Shown: positions 1 to 5,771 of the stretch, piece after piece
Numbering within the stretch: position 1 is the first letter of the stretch
Layout of the letters: each line of letters starts with the position of its first letter
Assembly (NCBI GenBank): GCA_034435455.1
Contig: DAOTXL010000075.1
Coordinates: forward strand, 1 to 35,489
DNA length: 35,489 bases
Reading direction: 5' to 3'
Source: DAOTXL01 sp034435455
GTDB taxonomy: Bacteria > Chloroflexota > Anaerolineae > JAAYZQ01
The notes under the pieces: model-generated
Seen by the model: the letters and a program-made list of their open reading frames with translations, nothing else
Told to the model about the DNA's origin: nothing
Databases searched by the model: none
Translations under genes and position numbers: made by a program

Positions 1-2
1 CC

Positions 3-467
3 ATCACCGACCCGTGGGGCAACGCCACCACCGTGACCGGCGGCTCCAAACCGGAGCACGGCCCCGGTGGCTTTGAGGTGATAGCCCCCCACCTGGTGTC
101 CTACCGGCTGACCTTCCTGGACCAAAAGTTCGACGTGCAGATGCGGGATGGGGCCACCTTTGTCACCTTTACCGAAAGCGAACCCGCGCCACCGGCACCC
201 CAGCCACCGGCACCCCAGCCGCCAGCACCCCAGCCGCCGCAGCCGCAGCCACCCCAGCCACCGGCGCCCCAGCCACCCCAGCCACCGGCGCCCCAACCGC
301 CCCAGCCGCCGGCGCCGCAGCCACCCCAGCCACCGGCGCCCCAACCGCCCCAGCCACCGGCGCCCCAGCCACCGCAGCCGCCGACACCATTGCCGGCCCA
401 CTGGGCGTTGCTGTTCGAAAAGCTACAGCGGATCGAGGAACTGATCGCCCAACTACCACCCAGGTAA
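3..467 (+). CDS. Hypothetical protein with Pro-rich repeat, C-terminal part
   Basis: The frame is open from the first bases of the window, so the start lies upstream; only about 154 residues are seen. A short globular part (about residues 1-59 of the visible piece, ending in FVTFTE) is followed by a low-complexity stretch of PQPPA/PQPPQ units. It ends in a short amphipathic-looking tail (HWALLFEKLQRIEELIAQL) that could form a helix. The stop is followed at once by a strong terminator. I do not recognise the globular part. The Pro-rich block resembles an extended linker in a secreted or wall-associated protein, but no signal peptide can be seen because the N-terminus is missing. The antisense frames over the repeat are open only because of its composition. 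Confidence 0.6.
   Translation: MTDPWGNATTVTGGSKPEHGPGGFEVIAPHLVSYRLTFLDQKFDVQMRDGATFVTFTESEPAPPAPQPPAPQPPAPQPPQPQPPQPPAPQPPQPPAPQPPQPPAPQPPQPPAPQPPQPPAPQPPQPPTPLPAHWALLFEKLQRIEELIAQLPPR
188..391 (+). repeat. Pro-rich coding minisatellite
   Basis: Degenerate tandem units built from CAGCCACCGGCGCCC-like and CAGCCGCCG-like blocks, encoding PQPPAPQPP-type repeats inside the first gene. Units of about 15, 24 and 9 bases alternate in frame, so expansion or contraction would keep the reading frame. Such tracts are prone to length change by slippage. Confidence 0.8.
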
Positions 468-498
468 GACAAACAACAGGGCCAGGCGGTCCCAACAC

Positions 499-534
499 AA
501 AAGGCCGGGCAACGTTACCCGGCCTTTCTTCTTT
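499..534. terminator. Bidirectional rho-independent terminator
   Basis: A perfect stem (GGCCGGG at 503-509, CCCGGCC at 518-524, 8-base loop) is extended by A/T pairs on both sides. This gives a T-rich tract on either strand (TTTCTTCTTT rightward, TTTTGTGTT leftward). It sits between the convergent Pro-rich-protein gene and the flippase-like gene and can serve both. Confidence 0.85.
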
Positions 535-545
535 ACCCCTCCCTT

Positions 546-620
546 AAATAAACGGCGGACCGGTAGGGGCAGGGCTTGCCCCTGCCCCCTGGGCAACCGC
601 GAGGGTTGCCCCTACCCTTT
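546..620. repeat. Dispersed palindromic repeat (GTAGGGGC family), copy 1
   Basis: It begins with AAATAAACGGCGGAC (546-560), which recurs exactly at 29032-29046. Next comes an inverted pair, GGTAGGGGCA (562-571) and TGCCCCTACC (607-616), enclosing a smaller GGGGCAGGG/CCCTGCCCC-type hairpin and GGGCAACCGCGAGGGTTGCCC. It is non-coding and lies downstream of the flippase-like gene on the minus strand. It looks like a REP-type element: the 15-bp lead is shared with copy 2 while the palindromic core differs. Confidence 0.65.
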
Positions 621-647
621 TCGTCCCCGGTGGCGTGCCAGGGAAGA

Positions 648-1637
648 TCACGGCTCCTGGCCGTTTGGCGAACCCCGATCCGTTCGCTTCTGCCACCACA
701 GGACAGCGCCCGGCAGGCTGGCGATGTAGATGGTCACCTGCATGGCCAGCGACATGGCCAGGGCCGGTGCCTGGGGGATCAGGCCGGTCAGGTTGTGATA
801 CAGGGCAACGAACACCGCCTGGTTCACCCCCAACCCGGAGGCGATAGAGGGAATATAGAGGGCAAAAGGGGTCAGGGGAGTCAACACGCAGGCCCACAGC
901 AGGGGGACCCCGGCACCCACCGTCACGGCAGCCAGATAATTGACCACGCAGGTCGCGGCCACCGTCACCAGCCCCAGGACAAAAGCCGCCACCAACGATC
1001 CGGCGTGGGTGCGATAGAGCTGCACCGCATCGGATAGCTTCTGGTAGAGAGGCAAAAAGCGGCGCAGCGGCCCCAGAGCAAAGAGCCGCTCCACCAGCCG
1101 GCGCAGGCGCTGGCTCATCAGCGCGGCACAGGCCAGGGCAAAGGCGATCAGGAGCAGGCCAACGGTAGACAACAGCCAGGCAAGGTCCGAGCGCCCCAAC
1201 CCGGCAACGGCCCAGGCCAGGCCCATCACGGCGGCCACCAGAAAGGCAGCCAACCCGACCAGCCGGTCCACCAGCACCGATACCGCCACCGAGGCGGCCT
1301 GTCCCCCGGCATGGCGGGCCAGGTCCCAGCCGCGGGCAATATCGCCGCCGACCATGCTCAGGGGCAGGTTGGCAAAAAAGAGGCCCACCAGATTGTGCCG
1401 AAAGAGGTTGCCATAGGGCACAGGGAGGCCGGCGGTGCGGAGCAGATACTGCCATTTCAGAACGTTGCAAGCAATGGCCAGGAAATAGATCAGGAGCGCA
1501 GCCAGCCACGGCCCGATGCGCAGCCCGGCCAGGATCCCGCGCCAGTCGGCCTGCAAAATGGTGGGCCGGGTGACGATATAAGCGATCAGCCCCAGGCTGA
1601 TCGCCCCCTTTAGAACAGCCAGCAGTTTGTCTTTCAA
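648..1637 (-). CDS. LPG-synthase-TM / UPF0104 family flippase-like membrane protein
   Basis: A 329-residue integral membrane protein with about eight hydrophobic segments. It carries family hallmarks: an N-terminal helix, a NVLKWQYLLRTAGLPVP-type segment, FFANLPLSMVGGDIARG (the conserved GD.AR motif) and a late IPSIASGLGVNQAVFVALY segment. The family is named for the membrane half of MprF; many members stand alone and are thought to move lipid-linked molecules across the membrane. The start is TTG at 1637 with a weak GGA upstream; the nearby ATG at 1645 is out of frame and runs into a stop. It follows the glycosyltransferase by 15 bases, as last gene of the operon. Inferred role: translocation of a glycolipid made by the upstream enzymes. 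A lysyl transferase domain is absent, so it is not MprF itself. Confidence 0.8.
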   Translation of the reverse strand: MKDKLLAVLKGAISLGLIAYIVTRPTILQADWRGILAGLRIGPWLAALLIYFLAIACNVLKWQYLLRTAGLPVPYGNLFRHNLVGLFFANLPLSMVGGDIARGWDLARHAGGQAASVAVSVLVDRLVGLAAFLVAAVMGLAWAVAGLGRSDLAWLLSTVGLLLIAFALACAALMSQRLRRLVERLFALGPLRRFLPLYQKLSDAVQLYRTHAGSLVAAFVLGLVTVAATCVVNYLAAVTVGAGVPLLWACVLTPLTPFALYIPSIASGLGVNQAVFVALYHNLTGLIPQAPALAMSLAMQVTIYIASLPGAVLWWQKRTDRGSPNGQEP

Positions 1638-1652
1638 CGGATCATCCTGTCT

Positions 1653-2570
1653 TCAGCGGTTTCTCTTTTCCAGGGCCTGGCCGGGATCTTTGGTGCTCCA
1701 GGCCATATCCCAGACAACATGCTTTTTCTTTTTCACCCGATAGTCCCATGCGCCCAGCAACCGGGAATAGAGTTCCAGCACGGCCAGGACGCCGAGGGTC
1801 CACACCAGCCGGACCGCGCCCCACACCTCTTCCAGGGCGATGCGCACCACGCGCGTATTCTGCAGGCTGGAGACCTGGTAGCCGTACTTTTCTTTCAGGT
1901 AGAGGTGCCCGGCATAGTTCCGCCGCCGCTGCCTGACAAAGTCGCTCACGGTCTGCGGCCCCATGCTATAGACCACCGCGTCGGGCGCGTAGCGGACCTG
2001 CATCCCCCGGCGGACGATGAGCGCCTCGACAAACGCCTCGTCCATGGCCACATCCAGGGGCAGTTGGTCGAACACCTTGCGAAAGGCGATCAGTTCCCCC
2101 AGACGGGGGATCTCCAGGCAGAGCTGGTGCTCCAGCTTGAGGCGCAGGTGCGACAACAGTCCGACGACATGTTCGGGGGTATTGACGGCCACCTTGTGAG
2201 CCCCGGTCATGCCCACGGCCGGATCGCGGAACATGCGCACCATCTTTTCGATGGTATCCTCGCGGGGAAGCGTGTCACCGCTTTCCAGCACGCAGATCTT
2301 TTCCCGGGCATGCTTCAAAAAGAGGTTGACGGCCGACGTCTTGCCCTCTCGCCGCTCCTGGACATAGAGCCGGATACGCGGGTCCTTTTCCATGTAGGAG
2401 CGCACGATCTCTTCGGTGCGATCGGTGCAGCCCGAAGCAACGACCAAGATCTCGCTGATCTCGACCTCGTGCAGCCGCTGGTCGAGGATCGCCTGCAACA
2501 GCCGCCCGATATTGGCTTCTTCATTGTAGGCAGTAATGCCCACGCTACATCTGATCCTGTCTTCACTCAT
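1653..2570 (-). CDS. Glycosyltransferase family 2
   Basis: A 305-residue GT-A fold enzyme. Visible motifs are the nucleotide-binding start CSVGITAYNEEANIGRLL, then LVVASGCTDRTEEI, an RREGKTSAVN segment, and an acidic site written as LESGDTLPRED, where many relatives have a D-x-D. Later come a MDEAFVEALIVRRG acceptor-side acidic motif and a QRRRN segment typical of polymerising or lipid-linked GT2s. One hydrophobic segment near the C-terminus (ALEEVWGAVRLVWTLGVLAVL) could anchor it to the membrane. The ATG at 2570 (MSEDRI) is preferred over an upstream GTG at 2594, because the latter lies in a 92-bp duplicated piece of the radical SAM gene. The sugar and acceptor cannot be read from sequence. 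Confidence 0.85.
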   Translation of the reverse strand: MSEDRIRCSVGITAYNEEANIGRLLQAILDQRLHEVEISEILVVASGCTDRTEEIVRSYMEKDPRIRLYVQERREGKTSAVNLFLKHAREKICVLESGDTLPREDTIEKMVRMFRDPAVGMTGAHKVAVNTPEHVVGLLSHLRLKLEHQLCLEIPRLGELIAFRKVFDQLPLDVAMDEAFVEALIVRRGMQVRYAPDAVVYSMGPQTVSDFVRQRRRNYAGHLYLKEKYGYQVSSLQNTRVVRIALEEVWGAVRLVWTLGVLAVLELYSRLLGAWDYRVKKKKHVVWDMAWSTKDPGQALEKRNR

Positions 2571-2579
2571 GATAAACCC

Positions 2580-2671
2580 ACCACCGTCCGCCACGCCATG
2601 CGCGCCGTGCGCGGCAGGCGCAGCCAGGTCTCTTTGCGCAGGAGCGTCCGGGCGATGCGACCGGGGCGCAG
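2580..2671 (-). repeat. 92-bp direct repeat, copy A (relic of radical SAM gene 3' end)
   Basis: Identical over 92 bases to 3478-3569, which is the 3' end of the radical SAM coding region. Read leftward in the radical SAM frame, copy A continues past the repeat as MAWRTVVGLS and stops at a TGA (2569-2567) that overlaps the ATG of the glycosyltransferase as ATGA. It is therefore probably the original gene end, now cut off from its body by the toxin-antitoxin-like pair. Confidence 0.9.
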
Positions 2672-2692
2672 TGGTCAGGCCGGCGCTGCCGT

Positions 2693-3067
2693 TCAGATAT
2701 ACCGGAGCTGATTCATCATCTCATCAACCGTCACCCGGTTCAGCAGATCAAGCAGCCTGCTCACAACATGCTCCGGTCTGGGGCGGCGTCGTGCGATGAT
2801 GATGCCGTAATGGGCCTGCCCTGTTTCCAGATACCGTTTGTGTCGGGTCTCAAAGTCGTGCCGGTTGTGCGTGACGAGGACCCGGCCCTGCGAAACCGCG
2901 ATGGTTAACTGGTCGTCGTCACTTCTGTGCAGCATACTTACCTCTCGAGCACATCTCACATCAAAACCCCGGGCTCGCAAATTGTCCACAATGTCGGCAG
3001 CTACATCCTCGTCAAAATACAGCCGCAGGTACAACGGCAGCAGGTCTCCATCAGCCCGTTCAGACAT
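2693..3067 (-). CDS. DUF5615 family PIN-like protein (toxin-like)
   Basis: A 124-residue protein of the DUF5615/Mut7-C-like PIN superfamily. It shows the family pattern: a LYFDEDV start near residue 17, NLRARGFDVRCAREV, an acidic SDDDQLTIAVSQGRVLVTHNRHDF stretch near the middle, and a C-terminal helix. The acidic residues (DED, DDD and the D of HDF) fit a metal-dependent RNase site. Proteins of this family usually sit directly after a DUF433 gene, as here, where it overlaps that gene by 8 bases. Known of the family: proposed toxin of a type II toxin-antitoxin pair, with few members tested. Its stop lies only about 20 bases from duplicated copy A. Confidence 0.8.
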   Translation of the reverse strand: MSERADGDLLPLYLRLYFDEDVAADIVDNLRARGFDVRCAREVSMLHRSDDDQLTIAVSQGRVLVTHNRHDFETRHKRYLETGQAHYGIIIARRRPRPEHVVSRLLDLLNRVTVDEMMNQLRYI

Positions 3068-3428
3068 CGCCCGGCACCCGGTTCAAAGCGATATAGTGCT
3101 CAATTTCGCTGCGATGGTCATCGTAATAACTCAGGGCATCAAAGATCTGGGCCAATCGCAGATGAGGGAGCTGGCGGGCAATCTCTTCAGGTGAATCGCC
3201 AAACTTCCAATGTTCAACGATAGCTCGCACCGGTGTCCGTGTCCCCTTGATAATCGGTTCACCGCTCAAGATGTCCGACCCCCGCTCAATGTATGGATGG
3301 TCCGTCTCCTGGCTTGTTGTCCGAACCATCCCCCTGGGCATCAGCAACTCCTGCAACTGCCTGAACGCATCTTCCAGGATTTTCAAACGCTCCATCACCT
3401 CCCGAGTTTCCGCAACCGCATCAGTCAT
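3060..3428 (-). CDS. DUF433 family antitoxin-like protein
   Basis: A 122-residue protein. Residues about 1-45 are helical and charged (AETREVMERLKILEDAFRQL). The C-terminal part is a clear DUF433 domain: HPYIERGSDILSGEPIIKG followed by TRTPVRAIVEHWKFGDSPEEI and LRLAQIFDALSYYDDH, a helix-turn-helix-like fold. DUF433 proteins act, or are thought to act, as the antitoxin and DNA-binding repressor for PIN-like partners. The ATG at 3428 is chosen because GGAGGTG lies about 6 bases upstream; a GTG at 3437 lies inside that site. The gene begins 33 bases after the radical SAM stop. Confidence 0.85.
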   Translation of the reverse strand: MTDAVAETREVMERLKILEDAFRQLQELLMPRGMVRTTSQETDHPYIERGSDILSGEPIIKGTRTPVRAIVEHWKFGDSPEEIARQLPHLRLAQIFDALSYYDDHRSEIEHYIALNRVPGDV

Positions 3429-3461
3429 TGCCCTCACCTCCCTGGTTTACTCCCTTTGCCA

Positions 3462-4862
3462 TCACCCGCCGCCGGATACCACCGTCCGCCACGCCATGCG
3501 CGCCGTGCGCGGCAGGCGCAGCCAGGTCTCTTTGCGCAGGAGCGTCCGGGCGATGCGACCGGGGCGCAGGTAGAAACGGCGATAGGCCTCTTTCCACTTG
3601 CGCTCCACCAGTTCAGCCGGCAGGCCCGGCATCTCAAAACGCGCTTTGCCCTCAAAGAAGACAAAGTCGTCCCATGTCTCGGCCAGGATGCGCCCCTGGG
3701 CTTTGACCGTCTCGTACATGGTGGTACCGGGAAAGGGGGTGGCGATGGAAAAGTTGGCCACCAACGGGTCCAGCTCACAGGCAAAGCGGATGGTATCGTC
3801 CATCGTCGCTTCGGTCTCGCCCGGCAGCCCGACGATAAAAAAACCAATGGTCTCCAACCCCACCGCCCGCGCCGCCCGGAAGGCCGCCCGCACCTGGTCC
3901 AACGTCAGGTGTTTGTCCACCACCGAATCGAGGATGGCCTGATTGCCGCTCTCTACGCCAAAGGCCACGCGGATGCAGCCGGCCCGTTTCATCGCCCCCA
4001 AAACCTCCTCATCGGCAATGTTGGCCCGGATGCCGTTGATCATGATCCAGGGCACGCGGTTCAGCCCCTCCTCGACCAGCCGCCGGCAGATATCCAGCAC
4101 CCGCTGGCGGTTGATGTTAAAGGAATCGTCCAGCACGCCGATCTCCGCCGCCCCCCGCTCCCGCACCAGCCAGCGCCACTCGGCAACTACGCTGTCTACC
4201 GAACGGCCCCGCCACCGCCGGGGGCCGATCTGCGAGCAGTAGCTACAGCGGTAGGGGCAGCCCCGCGAGGTGAGGATCGGCAGGCTGGGGCCGTCCACCC
4301 GATCCACCGTCGGTTGGAGGTTGGTGTATCGCTCCAACCGGAACAGGTGCCAGGCCGGGAAGGGCATCGCGTCGAGCTCCTGGACCGGAATCGGCGCCCG
4401 GTCCGGGGTGCTGACGATGGCGCCTTCGCCGTTCCGGTAGGTGATGCCGGCTATATCCCATGCCCGATCTCCCCCCTCGAATCGTGAGAGAAGCTCCAGC
4501 CACGTCGCCTCCCCTTCGCTGCGGACCACAACATCCACAAACGGTTTGGCCACCGACTCTTCAGGCAGGGAGGTAGGATGCGGACCGCCCAGGACAACGG
4601 GCGCGCTGCACAGCGACTTGACCAGGCCGGCATCGCGCCAGGCAGCGGTGATCTGGGTGGTATTGGCCGTAATGCCCACCACCTGCGGGGAAAACTCGTG
4701 GACGACGGTGGCCAGGGGGGTCTCCTCCACATCCCCGTCGTAGATGCGCACCTGATCGCCGCGCCGTTCCGAGACGGCAGCCAGATAAGCCAGCCCCAGC
4801 GGCGGCGAGATACGGGTGTCAATCGGCAGTCTGGATTTGGGGTTCACCAATAAAACACGCAC
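3462..4862 (-). CDS. B12-binding domain radical SAM protein
   Basis: A 466-residue enzyme. Residues about 1-130 form a cobalamin-binding Rossmann domain (MRVLLVNPKS, PPLGLAYLAAV, VVGITANTTQ, VVLGGPHPTSLPEE). The radical SAM core starts near residue 195 with the 4Fe-4S motif CPYRCSYC (Cys202, Cys206, Cys209). It also shows the GE-type motif FGVESGNQAILD and FFIVGLPGETEATMDD. This class covers methylases and C-C bond enzymes acting on lipids, hopanoids, bacteriochlorophylls and antibiotics. The start is GTG. The last ~30 residues lie in a 92-bp block duplicated downstream, and the final SGGG differs from the GLS that copy A would give, so the tail was probably altered by the insertion. Neighbouring glycosyltransferase and flippase-like genes suggest a lipid or envelope substrate (inference). 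Confidence 0.88.
   Translation of the reverse strand: MRVLLVNPKSRLPIDTRISPPLGLAYLAAVSERRGDQVRIYDGDVEETPLATVVHEFSPQVVGITANTTQITAAWRDAGLVKSLCSAPVVLGGPHPTSLPEESVAKPFVDVVVRSEGEATWLELLSRFEGGDRAWDIAGITYRNGEGAIVSTPDRAPIPVQELDAMPFPAWHLFRLERYTNLQPTVDRVDGPSLPILTSRGCPYRCSYCSQIGPRRWRGRSVDSVVAEWRWLVRERGAAEIGVLDDSFNINRQRVLDICRRLVEEGLNRVPWIMINGIRANIADEEVLGAMKRAGCIRVAFGVESGNQAILDSVVDKHLTLDQVRAAFRAARAVGLETIGFFIVGLPGETEATMDDTIRFACELDPLVANFSIATPFPGTTMYETVKAQGRILAETWDDFVFFEGKARFEMPGLPAELVERKWKEAYRRFYLRPGRIARTLLRKETWLRLPRTARMAWRTVVSGGG
3478..3569 (-). repeat. 92-bp direct repeat, copy B (in the radical SAM gene)
   Basis: Exact match to 2580-2671, same orientation, offset 898 bases. It encodes the last residues of the radical SAM protein up to MAWRTVV. 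The interval between copies (2672-3477) holds just the DUF433 and DUF5615 genes and the altered radical SAM tail. Confidence 0.9.
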
Positions 4863-5024
4863 AGCCCTCGGCCCAGTTCCTTTCCAGCATCGTCTTTTGT
4901 GACCATGGTCAGCTCGGACCTCCCCTCAGCCCCCTTCCACCCGGGGGTAGGAGAGAGGTTGATCGGGTCCTCCCTGTTCTATTAGCCCCCGGTCACCACC
5001 CGGTGGCCATCGGCCGGTTGGCGC

Positions 5025-5053
5025 AGTATACCACAACAGGCCAGGTCTGTCAC
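5025..5053 (-). promoter_or_regulatory. Sigma-70-type promoter for the radical SAM operon
   Basis: On the minus strand GTGACA (5048-5053), a 17-base spacer, then TATACT (5025-5030) preceded by TGG, which gives an extended -10. It points to the radical SAM gene with a leader of about 155 bases. It is the only good promoter seen in the 226-base gap 4863-5088; the rest of the gap holds a small CACCCGGTGG-type dyad and nothing coding. Confidence 0.6.
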
Positions 5054-5088
5054 ATCTGGCCAAAGCAGGGGCTGGCTCTGCCTTTACG

Positions 5089-5610
5089 TCAATGGGACTG
5101 CCGGGCCGCCTGATATTCGGGATTGGGCCTGAAGTGACCCTCGTGGAACACCTCGCGATCCCAGGGAAAGAGGATCAGCGCATCGCTGATCAGGGCCACG
5201 TAATCGGGGCGTCGGCTAAAGCTATGCGCCACCAGGCTGACGGTCCGCACCTCGGCTGCACCCTGGTCCAGGCAGGCCCGCCGGGCGATCTCCAGCGTTT
5301 CCCCTGTGACGATTATGTCATCCACCAGCAACACCCGCTGGCCGGCGATGAGCGACGATGGCCCCAAAAGCACCTCAGGCGTCTCGCGGACCACCTGGTC
5401 GTTGTACCGCCGCGACAGGCGGATAGGATAGAACTCCCGGCGCAGGAGAGAAGCCAGGATCGTCGCCGGCATCACTCCCCCTTTGGCAATGCCGACAATA
5501 ACCTGCGGATCATAGCCGGAAACCACGACCGCCAGAGTTCGGCACAGCGATTCAAACTGCTCCCACGTGATCACCAGTTCCCCTCTATGTTCATGTTCAT
5601 AACTGGACAT
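5089..5610 (-). CDS. Phosphoribosyltransferase family protein
   Basis: About 173 residues of type I PRTase fold. The PRPP-binding loop is VLLVDDIIVTGETL, two acidic residues then TGET. An upstream VIVGIAKGGVMPATILASLL segment is the usual pyrophosphate-binding loop region. PRTases of this layout include xanthine/hypoxanthine/guanine enzymes and regulatory or putative nucleoside PRTases; the base cannot be told from the hood region. The ATG at 5610 is preferred (GGAAG just upstream); an in-frame ATG at 5652 would add 14 residues rich in Arg. The gene stands alone and diverges from the cyclic-nucleotide-binding-like gene, with promoters back to back. Confidence 0.8.
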   Translation of the reverse strand: MSSYEHEHRGELVITWEQFESLCRTLAVVVSGYDPQVIVGIAKGGVMPATILASLLRREFYPIRLSRRYNDQVVRETPEVLLGPSSLIAGQRVLLVDDIIVTGETLEIARRACLDQGAAEVRTVSLVAHSFSRRPDYVALISDALILFPWDREVFHEGHFRPNPEYQAARQSH

Positions 5611-5664
5611 GATCTTCCGCCCTCTCGCTCTCAACTCTCGGCTATCTGCCATCTATCGACCCCA

Positions 5665-5693
5665 ATTATACCGCAAAGCCAGCCCTCTGTCTA
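5665..5693 (-). promoter_or_regulatory. Promoter of the phosphoribosyltransferase gene
   Basis: Minus strand: TAGACA (5688-5693), 17-base spacer, TATAAT (5665-5670). The -35 lies 10 bases from the -35 of the divergent promoter at 5704, so one bound regulator could affect both genes. Confidence 0.65.
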
Positions 5694-5703
5694 CCCGAAA
5701 GGA

Positions 5704-5732
5704 TTGACAAAGCCTGGAGGACGTGGTAAGAT
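5704..5732 (+). promoter_or_regulatory. Promoter of the triple cNMP-domain gene
   Basis: TTGACA (5704-5709), 17-base spacer, TAAGAT (5727-5732). The expected start near 5739 gives a short leader of about 33 bases that carries an AGAGGGGA ribosome site before the ATG at 5772. Confidence 0.7.
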
Positions 5733-5771
5733 GCAGGCACAGGGCAGGGGACACACCATCAGAGGGGAAGA

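Noticed and set aside
188..391. Tandem repeat as a CRISPR array
   Set aside because: There are no unique spacers, the units are in a reading frame and no cas gene is near.
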